Below are positions 8,320-15,660 of a stretch of 51,710 bases of DNA, in pieces. Made by a program: the position numbers and the translations under genes. Position 1 is the first letter of the stretch; every line of letters starts with the position of its first letter. The notes under the pieces are model-generated. The model saw only the letters and a program-made list of their open reading frames with translations. It was not told the DNA's origin and searched no databases. Source of the stretch: an uncultured Eubacteriales bacterium. Lineage in GTDB: Bacteria; Bacillota; Clostridia; Christensenellales; Borkfalkiaceae. The stretch is from NCBI GenBank assembly GCA_900540805.1, contig UQHL01000020.1, forward strand, positions 1 through 51,710. Reading direction: 5' to 3'.

Positions 8320-9042
8320 ATGGAAAAAAACAGATCGGCCGAGGCGTGCGAAGCCGTGGGGAAATACGGCTCGACTGGGTCGAGTGAAGCCGTGGGGAAA
8401 TACGGCTCGACGAGAATGAGTGAAGCCGTGGGAAAATACGGCACGACGGGGTCGAGGAAAGCCGTAGGAAAATACGGCTTGACGGGGTCGAGTGGAGCCG
8501 TGGGGAAATATATCCCCGTGGTAGTGGTCAAGGAGACGGAAGAGGCGCGGACGGTTTTGAAGGCATTGAGGGAGTACGGCATTAACTGCGCGGAAATTAC
8601 TTTCCGCACGGCCTGCGCCGAAGAGGCGATCGGGCTTGCCGTGAAGGAATTTCCCGATATGGCGATCGGCGCGGGCACCGTAATCAACGGCGAACAGTGC
8701 GAAAGGGCGTTGGCCGCGGGCGCAAAATTTATCGTTTCCCCCGGGCTTTCGCGGGAAGTCGCAAGGGTCTGTAAGGAAAGGGATATCCCGTATTATCCGG
8801 GATGCGTGACGCCGACGGAAATCATGGCGGCGTTGGAATTGGGATTGACGACGCTGAAGTTTTTCCCCGCCAATATTTACGGCGGGCTGAAGGCCCTGAA
8901 GGCGTTGAGCGCGCCCTTCCCGCAGGTGAGGTTTATCCCGACGGGCGGCGTCAATAAAGAAAACATGGAGGAATACCTCGCCTACGAAAAGGTGGCGGCC
9001 GTGGGCGGGAGCTTCTTTGTGGAAGAGGCTTTAAGAAAATGA
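8320..9042 (+). CDS. eda: KDPG aldolase with repeat-built N-terminus
   Basis: 240 residues. The aldolase core runs from beta-1 (IPVVVVKE, 65-72) to the C-terminus: catalytic Glu92 in AEITFR, GAGTVING, Schiff-base Lys180 in TLKFFPAN, and PTGGVNKENMEEY. It splits 2-keto-3-deoxy-6-phosphogluconate to pyruvate and glyceraldehyde-3-phosphate. Residues 11-70 are five copies of a 12-residue unit (consensus EAVGKYGSTGSS), the last merging into beta-1, so the usual N-terminal helix is replaced. The protein ends at GGSFFVEEALRK, some 20 residues short of the E. coli enzyme. Internal GTG codons inside the units are possible alternative starts but lack well-spaced ribosome binding sites. The stop overlaps a copy of the kdgK start region. 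Confidence 0.88.
   Translation: MEKNRSAEACEAVGKYGSTGSSEAVGKYGSTRMSEAVGKYGTTGSRKAVGKYGLTGSSGAVGKYIPVVVVKETEEARTVLKALREYGINCAEITFRTACAEEAIGLAVKEFPDMAIGAGTVINGEQCERALAAGAKFIVSPGLSREVARVCKERDIPYYPGCVTPTEIMAALELGLTTLKFFPANIYGGLKALKALSAPFPQVRFIPTGGVNKENMEEYLAYEKVAAVGGSFFVEEALRK
8350..8529 (+). repeat. In-frame 36-bp tandem repeat in the aldolase gene (4 copies plus a merged fifth)
   Basis: Units at 8350, 8386, 8422, 8458 and 8494 encode EAVGKYGSTGSS, EAVGKYGSTRMS, EAVGKYGTTGSR, KAVGKYGLTGSS and GAVGKYIPVVVV. Each DNA unit contains TGAAGCCGTGGGG or a near form, which resembles the upstream gene junction TGAAGCCATGG. The copies differ by point changes, so the expansion is not brand new. Confidence 0.9.
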
Positions 9043-9131
9043 AAGCGGTGACGCTGCGGAGGAGGCTTTTAGAAAATGAAAGTGGTGACGCTGCGGAGGA
9101 GGTTTTGAAAAAATGAAAGCGGTGACGTTTG
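9021..9131 (+). repeat. 37-bp tandem triplication of the eda-kdgK junction
   Basis: Three copies begin at 9021, 9058 and 9095. Each has GGAGGAGGCTTTTAGAAA (or variant) followed by ATGAAAGCGGTGACG. ATG codons fall at 9039, 9076 and 9113, exactly 37 bases apart. The last is the true kdgK start. The unit carries the aldolase stop codon, a Shine-Dalgarno-like GGAGGAGG and the kdgK start. Confidence 0.92.
9039..9116 (+). other. Possible 25-codon micro-ORF inside the repeat
   Basis: The first-copy ATG, overlapping the aldolase stop as ATGA, opens a 25-codon frame that ends MKAVTLRRRLL...EEVLKK and stops in an ATGA overlap with kdgK. It could couple translation from aldolase to kinase. It is more likely a by-product of the repeat than a functional peptide. 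Confidence 0.25.
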
Positions 9132-10132
9132 GGGAATTGATGCTGAGGCTGGCGCCCGAAGGCTACAATCGGTTTGTGCAGAGCGAAAGATTCGGCGCGA
9201 CGTTCGGCGGCGGCGAGGCAAACGTGGCGGTAAGCCTGGCGAATTACGGGATAGAAACGTCGTTTGTGACGAAGCTGCCCGCGCACGAGATCGGGCAGAT
9301 GGCCTTAAACAGCTTGAGAAGGTACGGGGTGGAAACGCGGGACATCGTGCGCGGCGGGGAGAGGATAGGGATTTATTACCTCGAAAAAGGCGCGAGTCAG
9401 CGCCCCTCGAAGGTGATTTACGACCGCGCGCATTCGGCGATTGCGGAGGCGGAAAAAGAGGACTTCGACTGGGAGAAAATTTTCGAGGGGGCGCAGTGGT
9501 TCCACTTTACGGGAATAACGCCCGCCTTATCGAAAAGCGCGGCGGAAATTTGCCTCGAGGCTTGCAAAAAGGCCAAGGAAAAGGGACTGACGGTGTCGTG
9601 CGATCTCAATTACCGCAAAAAACTGTGGACGCGGGACGAGGCGCGGGAGACGATGACGAAGCTGATGAGATACGTGGACGTATGTATCTCCAACGAGGAG
9701 GACGCGAAAGACGTATTCGGAATCGAGGCGGAAAACAGCGACGCGGAGAGCGGCAAACTCGATTTCGAGGGCTATAAGAGCGTGGCGAAACAGCTGAAGG
9801 AAAGGTTCGGGTTCGCCTACGCGGCGATCACGCTTCGGGAGAGCATTTCGGCAAACGACAACGACTGGAGCGGACTGCTGTACGACGGAAAGGAGTATTG
9901 CTTCAGCAAAAAATATCCCATTCATATCGTCGATCGGGTAGGCGGCGGGGACAGCTTCGGCGGCGGGCTGATCTATGCGTTGATGAAAGGCTTTAAGCCG
10001 CAGGACGCGATCGAGTACGCCGTGGCGGCGAGCTGTCTGAAGCACAGCGTGGAAGGGGACTACAACCTCGTGAGCGAAGCGGAGGTAAAGAGCCTTGCAA
10101 ACGGCAACGCTTCGGGCAGGGTGCAAAGGTAA
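9113..10132 (+). CDS. kdgK: 2-keto-3-deoxygluconate kinase (PfkB family)
   Basis: 339 residues. PfkB signatures: FGGGEANVAVSLANYG (31-46) near the N-terminus and DRVGGGDSFGGG near the C-terminus, with catalytic base Asp280. It phosphorylates KDG to KDPG, the substrate of the adjacent aldolase. The start at 9113 is the third ATG of the junction triplication; it is the only one that opens the full kinase and has GGAGGAGG 11 bases ahead. It closes the glucuronate operon and is followed by a terminator. No hexuronate transporter is encoded with these genes, so uptake must come from elsewhere or from one of the two ABC systems. Confidence 0.92.
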   Translation: MKAVTFGELMLRLAPEGYNRFVQSERFGATFGGGEANVAVSLANYGIETSFVTKLPAHEIGQMALNSLRRYGVETRDIVRGGERIGIYYLEKGASQRPSKVIYDRAHSAIAEAEKEDFDWEKIFEGAQWFHFTGITPALSKSAAEICLEACKKAKEKGLTVSCDLNYRKKLWTRDEARETMTKLMRYVDVCISNEEDAKDVFGIEAENSDAESGKLDFEGYKSVAKQLKERFGFAYAAITLRESISANDNDWSGLLYDGKEYCFSKKYPIHIVDRVGGGDSFGGGLIYALMKGFKPQDAIEYAVAASCLKHSVEGDYNLVSEAEVKSLANGNASGRVQR

Positions 10133-10136
10133 AAAG

Positions 10137-10184
10137 AAATAAGGCTCGTTTTCGGAAACGTTCTTCCGTGGACGGGCTTTATTT
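10137..10184 (+). terminator. Probable terminator after kdgK
   Basis: AAATAAGGCTCG pairs with CGGGCTTTATTT with one mismatch and a G-T pair, giving a stem around an inner stem-loop. It is A-rich before and T-rich after, and sits 5 bases past the kinase stop. Confidence 0.5.
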
Positions 10185-10230
10185 GTTGCGGCGGGAAAAA
10201 GAAAAAACTGAAAAAGGCGGCTGTGGAACG

Positions 10231-10259
10231 TTGATAATTTCAAAGGGATATGATATAAT
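10231..10259 (+). promoter_or_regulatory. Strong housekeeping promoter
   Basis: TTGATA (10231-10236) and TATAAT (10254-10259) with a 17-base spacer. It starts a new unit holding the gene remnant at 10316-10607 and the esterase-like gene at 10609. Confidence 0.8.
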
Positions 10260-10315
10260 AAACATCGCAGAGCCCGCCGAAGGGAGGGCGAAAAGAGAGG
10301 ATAAAACCCAATAAT

Positions 10316-10607
10316 TTGGATTTGGTCGGAGGAAGAAATACCGTATGCGGACGTTCCCCGCGCAAGAGCGTGGACAGGGCGGCTGTCGCGCCCTGCCTCA
10401 GAGCGGGGAAAAACGAGCTGCTCGTGCGGGCGTATCATAGGGGAGAAGATTTCGCCGTGTCGCGCACCGTGCCCGCGACGGTAGCCGCTGGGGGGATTTT
10501 TTCCTATCGAGGCGGATTTTGGCGAGGCGGGGAGCCTGCGTCACGGCCGATCGGCGTTGGCGTGTTATGTATTCGACCGTTATCTCGGCAAAAAGGAGAA
10601 AAATTAA
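10316..10607 (+). pseudogene. Frameshifted remnant, possibly the tail of a glycoside-active enzyme
   Basis: One frame reads CLRAGKNELLVRAYHRGEDFAVS up to the run GGGGGGATTTTTT near 10490-10502. The next frame then reads FPIEADFGEAGSLRHGRSALACYVFDRYLGKKEKN and stops at 10607, two bases before the esterase start. The first part resembles a beta-sandwich strand common in glycoside hydrolases (GKNELLVR). The coding character switches frame at the homopolymer run, which suggests a frameshift in a decayed or truncated gene. A sequencing error in the run is possible. The family is not identified. Confidence 0.35.
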
Positions 10608-10608
10608 A

Positions 10609-12702
10609 ATGAAATTTTCGGGTTATTACAGGGACGGGGCGATCGTTCAGCGGAACGCGCCAGTAACCGTACGGGGCTATGCCGCGGCGTCCGCCGCGGT
10701 AAAATGCGTCCTGAGCGGCGGGAATATCCGTGCCGAAAAGAGGACGGAAACGGACGGGAAGGGGCGTTTTGAGGTCGTTTTCGACGCGGTATCCGACGTA
10801 GAGAGCGCGTTTGTGCTGTCGGCGGAGGCGGGCGGCGAAAAAATCTCGGCGAGGATAAGGTTCGGGGACGTCTATCTCACGCTGGGCCAGTCGAACGTGT
10901 CCTATTCGCTCTCTTCGACGGAGGATTGCGGCGAATGGGTGCGGCGGGCGGCGGAAGCGGAAATTTCTGTCCTCGACCTGCCCGAACTTCCTTATTTTTC
11001 TACCGAAGAGGTGACCCGTCCCGCCCTGCCGCTGGAGGATTTTTGCCGCGAATATTCCTGGACGTCGGGAAAGGAGGAAAAAATCGCGGGGATTTCCGCG
11101 TTGACCGTGCAGACGGCCGCGCTGGTGTCGGAACGCAAAAAATTGCCCGTGGGCGCGGTGCACGCCTCCATGGGCGGGTTGAGCATCGAAGCGTATCTGA
11201 AGCATGAAACGGCGGAGGCGGACAAGGAGCTTGTCGGGTTTTTGAAAAAGGTGGGGAGATACAATCCCGTGGAAACGTACAACACGGCGGGATTGCGCAA
11301 CTTTACACAGCTTTCGGGGGTATGGAACGAAAAAATCGCGCCGCTGAAGGGGATTTCGTTTGCGGGGATCGTGTGGTATCTCGGAGAAAGCTCCGCGTTC
11401 GATTTCGAATTTGCAAGGTTTTATCTTCGGGAACTGAAGATGCTGCTCGGGCAGCTGCGGACGTGGTTCGGAAATATTCCCTTCGCGGCGGTGCATATCG
11501 CGCCCGAATACTATCCCTACGGCGACCGATACGGGTATCTGTATATCTGCGAGGCGCTGACAAGGCTTCAGGAAACGGAAGAAAACGTCTTTACGGTGCC
11601 TGTTTACGACATCGATCCGCGCTGGCTGAAAACGGACGGGGAATTGTATTATCACCCCATTCACCCCGTCAACAAGGCGCCCGTCGCAAAACGGATCGCG
11701 GATATATTCGGCGGCGGCAGAAGGCGGTATCCGAGAATTTCGAAGGTAGAATATCTTGAGGGAAAAGCCGTATGCACCGTTTCCGACGCGGGGGCTTCGG
11801 GCGTTTCGGACGGACTGAAAAAAGGGAAAATCCTCGGTTTTACACTGGCGGGGAAAGACGGGAAATACTATCCCGCCCGCGCGGCGGCGGTCGCGTCCGA
11901 TCGCGTAGAGGCGGTCTCTCCCGACGTGAAAGAGCCTTGTATGCTCACTTACGCCTTTATGCAGTATCAGGATTTCTGCAACGGGCGGGCGACGGACGGC
12001 GCTCCGTTGCTGCCCTTCCGTTCCGTCTATGAAAGCGTGACGAAAGGGTACTACTTCCCGCCCGCCTATACGACGGACGGGGCTTTGAGGGTGTATGAAA
12101 ATTGTTTCGGCTGGCAGGCGGGGACCTGTCGTCTCGTACCCGTATGGCGGTCGGGCGGGATTTACGGCGCGGACAACGCGGAGATAGGCGCCGAAATAAC
12201 GGAAGAGGGCAAGGCTGTGGTCTGCACTGCGGAACCGACGGCGGAAAGCTTCTTTCTGTTCGGCATTTCTCCCGCGCTCTGTCTTTCGGGGCATAAGCAT
12301 CACCTCGCGGATTATAAATACTTGAATTTTCGCCTCAAGTCGGACAAGGAGGCGCGGTTTTTGGGCGTCGTCGCGCGGTCGGCGGACGGGGAAGTTTTCC
12401 GCTTCGATCTCATGAACGGAGAGGCGAAGGAGTACGATTCTCTGCCGCTCGGCTGCGAATTTGAAGATTTTTCCGTCTGTCTGGAGACGGGCGTAAGAGG
12501 GGATTTGGCGGCTTTGGAATTTTCGGAAGAACAGCGTAAAAATTTTGTTCAGGCGGAATTTTTGTTTCGGGCAAAAGGGCCTGTCAAGGTGTGGCTGAGA
12601 GCGGTGACGCTTTCCGACCTCAACCGTTCGAGGCGGCGTGAGACCGCGGCGGAGCGAGTGGAGGCGTGCGGGGATACGCAGCTGCCTGAAGCGGGAAGCT
12701 GA
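10609..12702 (+). CDS. Sialate O-acetylesterase-like SGNH protein
   Basis: 697 residues, started at 10609 (MKFSGYYRDGAIVQRN) with AAAAGGAG upstream. An N-terminal beta-sandwich (1-85) precedes the SGNH block VYLTLGQSNVSYSL, with nucleophile Ser95 in GQSN. His352 lies in HPIHPVNKAPVAKRIADI, where family members have DIHPRNK; the residue at the Asp position is Pro350, so the triad may be incomplete. A C-terminal beta domain of about 300 residues follows. No signal peptide is visible, so it acts inside the cell on imported acetylated sugars, if active. Its last 25 residues (from NRSRRRET) run into purine-rich repeated DNA and look like a recent extension. The gene follows a frameshifted remnant in the same transcript. 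Confidence 0.75.
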   Translation: MKFSGYYRDGAIVQRNAPVTVRGYAAASAAVKCVLSGGNIRAEKRTETDGKGRFEVVFDAVSDVESAFVLSAEAGGEKISARIRFGDVYLTLGQSNVSYSLSSTEDCGEWVRRAAEAEISVLDLPELPYFSTEEVTRPALPLEDFCREYSWTSGKEEKIAGISALTVQTAALVSERKKLPVGAVHASMGGLSIEAYLKHETAEADKELVGFLKKVGRYNPVETYNTAGLRNFTQLSGVWNEKIAPLKGISFAGIVWYLGESSAFDFEFARFYLRELKMLLGQLRTWFGNIPFAAVHIAPEYYPYGDRYGYLYICEALTRLQETEENVFTVPVYDIDPRWLKTDGELYYHPIHPVNKAPVAKRIADIFGGGRRRYPRISKVEYLEGKAVCTVSDAGASGVSDGLKKGKILGFTLAGKDGKYYPARAAAVASDRVEAVSPDVKEPCMLTYAFMQYQDFCNGRATDGAPLLPFRSVYESVTKGYYFPPAYTTDGALRVYENCFGWQAGTCRLVPVWRSGGIYGADNAEIGAEITEEGKAVVCTAEPTAESFFLFGISPALCLSGHKHHLADYKYLNFRLKSDKEARFLGVVARSADGEVFRFDLMNGEAKEYDSLPLGCEFEDFSVCLETGVRGDLAALEFSEEQRKNFVQAEFLFRAKGPVKVWLRAVTLSDLNRSRRRETAAERVEACGDTQLPEAGS

Positions 12703-12795
12703 GCCGTAAAAAAGGCGTTGCGGAGTGAACGGGAAATCGAGGGACGGAACGGGAAGCTGAGCGGCGAAACGAAAGGCGGCGGCAAAATGCGCGGC

Positions 12796-12833
12796 CGAGA
12801 GACGAAACGGAAAACGAGAGACGAAGCGGAAAA
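12796..12833 (+). repeat. 19-bp direct repeat in purine-rich spacer
   Basis: CGAGAGACGAARCGGAAAA occurs twice back to back at 12796-12814 and 12815-12833. It lies in a G/A-rich stretch (about 12640-12850) of degenerate short repeats between the esterase stop and its terminator. Confidence 0.7.
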
Positions 12834-12860
12834 GTGCGCAAACGATAGAAAATATTGAAA

Positions 12861-12893
12861 AAGAAGGGCGAAGCGTTGGCTTCGCCCTTCTTT
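12861..12893. terminator. Bidirectional terminator
   Basis: A perfect 12-bp stem, GAAGGGCGAAGC with GCTTCGCCCTTC, has loop GTTG. The plus strand continues TTTCGGG and the minus strand TTTTTCAATATT. It ends the esterase unit and the opposing mutase/acetyltransferase unit. Confidence 0.88.
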
Positions 12894-12942
12894 CGGGTTA
12901 TCGTCGGAACAATTAATTATCGGGCTGAAAAAATCTCGTCGG

Positions 12943-13359
12943 TTACAAAATTTTTCGCATGAACAGCTCCATAGGCCGGGGAAAGGGCGTGCCATCAAAC
13001 AACAAGCCTCCGCAGTCGATATATCCAAGCTTTCGATACAGATGTTGCGCGCTTTCGTCGGCCCGCGTGGAAATCAACGTCATTTGGTAGCCTTGCGCCT
13101 TCATTTCCTTTTCCCATGCCTGCATTGCGGCGCGGGCAAAGCCTCGGCTTCTGTATGCCTCCTCTACAAACAGGAAATTTATAAAGGGCAGAGTATCCCA
13201 CAGGAGGCAATACGTCATTATGCCGATCCGCTGTCCGTTGTCCCATAAAACATATCCCGACTTTGTATAAACGAGATTTTTATAGCCCGTTTCGTCTATA
13301 TGCGTATCGATGTGCATTACATAATTTTTATCGTCGTCTCTTACAGGCTTTATTTCCAT
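12943..13359 (-). CDS. GNAT-family N-acetyltransferase
   Basis: 138 residues. The start is MEIKPVRDDDKNYV at 13359; the open frame upstream of it lies inside the mutase gene. The acetyl-CoA binding motif is FLFVEEAYRSRGFARAAMQAWEKEM, followed by the family's late YRKLGY. The first codons overlap the end of the mutase gene by 10 bases, so the two are co-translated. Substrate unknown. Confidence 0.85.
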   Translation of the reverse strand: MEIKPVRDDDKNYVMHIDTHIDETGYKNLVYTKSGYVLWDNGQRIGIMTYCLLWDTLPFINFLFVEEAYRSRGFARAAMQAWEKEMKAQGYQMTLISTRADESAQHLYRKLGYIDCGGLLFDGTPFPRPMELFMRKIL

Positions 13360-14471
13360 TCGTCTGTTTTCCCAAGCTCCCGTTCCGCAAGGAACAGAGC
13401 GGCCTCGATCGCCTTGTCCATATCGAAATACCTGTAAAGCCCCAGCCGCCCGCCGAAAAGTACGTTTTTTTCGCCGTCGGCAAGCGCCTTGTATTTTTGA
13501 TAGAGCAGGGTGTTTTTTTCGTCGTTGATCGGGTAATAGGGCTCGTCCCCGCGCCGCCAGGCGGCGGGATATTCGCGCGTGATATAAGTGAACGGACATT
13601 TTGCCTTTTCGAAATGCTTATGCTCGATAATGCGCGTATAGGGAATTTCCCGCTCGGTGTAATTGACGACGGCGTTGCCTTGAAAATCCTCCGCGTCGAG
13701 CCTCTCCGTTTCGAAGCGAAGGGAACGGTATTCGAGTTCGCCGAAACGGTAGCCGTAAAATTGATCGATCATGCCCGTATAGACCGTCTTTTCCGCAATG
13801 TCGGGATATTCCTTTATAAACTCGGAATATTCCGTGGAGAGGCGCACGTCGCACCCCTCCGATAGCTTTTCCGCAAGCCTCGTGTATCCGCCCTCGGGAA
13901 TTCCCTGATAGCGGTCGTTGAAATAATTGTTGTCATACGTAAAGCGCAGGGGAATGCGGCGAATGATAAAGGCGGGAAGCTCGTTGCAGGGTTTTCCCCA
14001 TTGTTTTTCCGTATAACCCTTGATCAGCTTTTCGAATACGTCTTTTCCCACCAGCTTCAGGCCCTGTTCCTCGAGGTTTTTCGGTTCCCCGAGGTGCAGC
14101 GCGGCGATCTGTTCTTCGAGCTTCGCCTTTGCTTCCCGCGGGGTGACGACGCCCCACAGCTTTGAAAAGGTGTTCATATTGAAGGGAAGGTTATACACCT
14201 CGCCGCGGTAGCGGGCGATGGGGGAATTGATAAAATTGCGGAAGGGAACCAGCCCGTTGACGTAGTTCCACACGCGTTCCGAATCGGTGTGGAAAATATG
14301 CGCGCCGTACGCGTGGAGCACGAGCCCTTCCTTGACTTCGGTGTAGCTGTTGCCGCCGATGTGGCCGCGCTTGTCGATGACGAGGCAGGTTTTTCCCGCC
14401 CTCACCGCTTCGCGGGCGAAAACGCAGCCGAACAGCCCCGCGCCCACGATGAGATAATCGTATTTTTTCAT
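13350..14471 (-). CDS. glf: UDP-galactopyranose mutase
   Basis: 373 residues, full length. N-terminal FAD-binding motif YLIVGAGLFGCVFAREA, then GHIGGN and the family block GLVLHAYGAHIFHTD; EKQWGKP and RIPLRFTYDNNYFNDRYQGIPEGGY are further Glf signatures. It converts UDP-galactopyranose to UDP-galactofuranose for surface polysaccharides. It lies 42 bases after an AraC gene and overlaps an acetyltransferase, all on the minus strand, so they may be one transcript. It has no obvious role in the neighbouring catabolic loci. Confidence 0.95.
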   Translation of the reverse strand: MKKYDYLIVGAGLFGCVFAREAVRAGKTCLVIDKRGHIGGNSYTEVKEGLVLHAYGAHIFHTDSERVWNYVNGLVPFRNFINSPIARYRGEVYNLPFNMNTFSKLWGVVTPREAKAKLEEQIAALHLGEPKNLEEQGLKLVGKDVFEKLIKGYTEKQWGKPCNELPAFIIRRIPLRFTYDNNYFNDRYQGIPEGGYTRLAEKLSEGCDVRLSTEYSEFIKEYPDIAEKTVYTGMIDQFYGYRFGELEYRSLRFETERLDAEDFQGNAVVNYTEREIPYTRIIEHKHFEKAKCPFTYITREYPAAWRRGDEPYYPINDEKNTLLYQKYKALADGEKNVLFGGRLGLYRYFDMDKAIEAALFLAERELGKTDEWK

Positions 14472-14513
14472 AAAATAAAAATTCTCCGTTTATAAACCGC
14501 CCGCCGCGACATA

Positions 14514-15404
14514 CTACTGGAAAAGCTCCTCCTCCAGCGCGGCCGCCGCGCTCTTTCGGTAATCCTTGGGCGATATGTCGTTTAGCTCCTTAAATTTTTT
14601 CGCAAAAAAGGAAGGGGAGGTAAAGCCGACCGAGTTGGCGATGGCCGTGACGTTGAGATCGGTGGTGCGAAGCAGGACTTTCGCCTCCTTGATCCGCCGT
14701 TGGTTGAGATAGCGCATGGGGGATACCCCGTAGGCCTGCGTAAAGAAATGGATCATGTGATATTTGTTGATGAACGCTTTCTGCGCCAGATCGTCCAGCG
14801 AGAGATCGTAAGCAAAATGCTTGTCTATGTACTGCTTGACAAAAATAATTTCCTTGGTGGCGGTTTTGTTTTTTTCGGGCTTGGAAAAGGCCAGATTGTT
14901 GGTGCGCAGAATGGGGATCAGCAGACAGCACAGACGATGATAGGCCATCAGCTCGTAATAGGGGGCCTTTGACTCAAATTCGTCGGCGATCTTTTGCACG
15001 TAACCGAGCGTACGCTCGCTGAATTCGGGATTGTGAAAGACGGGACAAAAGCTTTCCTCGCCGTCGAGAGAAGCGCTGCGGGGAGGCGGCGCTTTTTTAT
15101 CGGCCGTAAGAGAAATGTTATCGATCCCGAAGATGTAATATTTCAGGGGATCGGAACGCGTCGAGGTCTCCGTATGTACCGTATAGGGATTGATGATCAC
15201 GAAGTCGCCGCGCCGCAGCGAAAACGCCTGCCCGTCGATGAGAAATTCGCCCTTTCCTTCAAACACGTATAAAAGCTCTAAAAAGGGATGATAATGGGGC
15301 GTGGAATGCCAATCGTCGCCGTATTCCGACTGCGTCAGATACAGCAGTTTGGGCTTGAAGTTGTTGAGCTCCTCGTCGGAAAACTCGTATCGGATACTGC
15401 TCAT
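14514..15404 (-). CDS. AraC-family regulator next to the sugar ABC/GH112 locus
   Basis: 296 residues. N-terminal cupin (HYHPFLELLYVFEGKGEFLIDG), then two helix-turn-helix motifs (LDDLAQKAFINKYHMIHFFTQAYG and VTAIANSVGFTSPSFFAKKFKELN). It is divergent from the substrate-binding protein gene at 15661, so it probably senses a sugar of the galacto-N-biose route. GACGAAGGG lies about 10 bases ahead of the start. Its transcript may read into the mutase gene 42 bases downstream. Confidence 0.92.
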   Translation of the reverse strand: MSSIRYEFSDEELNNFKPKLLYLTQSEYGDDWHSTPHYHPFLELLYVFEGKGEFLIDGQAFSLRRGDFVIINPYTVHTETSTRSDPLKYYIFGIDNISLTADKKAPPPRSASLDGEESFCPVFHNPEFSERTLGYVQKIADEFESKAPYYELMAYHRLCCLLIPILRTNNLAFSKPEKNKTATKEIIFVKQYIDKHFAYDLSLDDLAQKAFINKYHMIHFFTQAYGVSPMRYLNQRRIKEAKVLLRTTDLNVTAIANSVGFTSPSFFAKKFKELNDISPKDYRKSAAAALEEELFQ

Positions 15405-15437
15405 GTTTTTTCCCTTCGTCCTTCCTTTATCGAGGAT

Positions 15438-15466
15438 AGTATATCACAAAAACGGCTTCCCGTCAA
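15438..15466 (-). promoter_or_regulatory. Promoter of the AraC gene at 14514-15404
   Basis: On the minus strand TTGACG (15461-15466) and TATACT (15438-15443) are 17 bases apart, giving a leader of about 27 bases. Confidence 0.8.
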
Positions 15467-15586
15467 GGGAAAAATAAAAATTAAAAAGCTGAGGTTTTGT
15501 AAAGAAATCCGCATACTTTTTCCTTTTTTTGGGAAAATATTTTTATGCGGGGCGCAATTTTTTTATAAAACGGCGCAACATTGTTA

Positions 15587-15616
15587 TTGAATTCGCCCTG
15601 TCGGTTGCCTTACAAT
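15587..15616 (+). promoter_or_regulatory. Promoter of the first sugar ABC operon
   Basis: TTGAAT (15587-15592) and TACAAT (15611-15616) with an 18-base spacer, about 45 bases ahead of the binding-protein start. The imperfect elements fit control by the divergent AraC protein. Confidence 0.55.
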
Positions 15617-15660
15617 ATAGACAAGAAACGCAGGAAATGCGGATCTTAAGGAGGAAAGTT

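Noticed and set aside
10504..12303. 599-codon minus-strand frame opposite the esterase-like gene
   Set aside because: Arg/Pro/His-rich shadow frame; the plus strand carries a coherent protein with family motifs and a good start.
15529..15660. N-terminal extension of the first binding protein
   Set aside because: The extension covers the promoter and would bury the signal peptide; 15661 has AAGGAGG and starts a normal lipoprotein signal.
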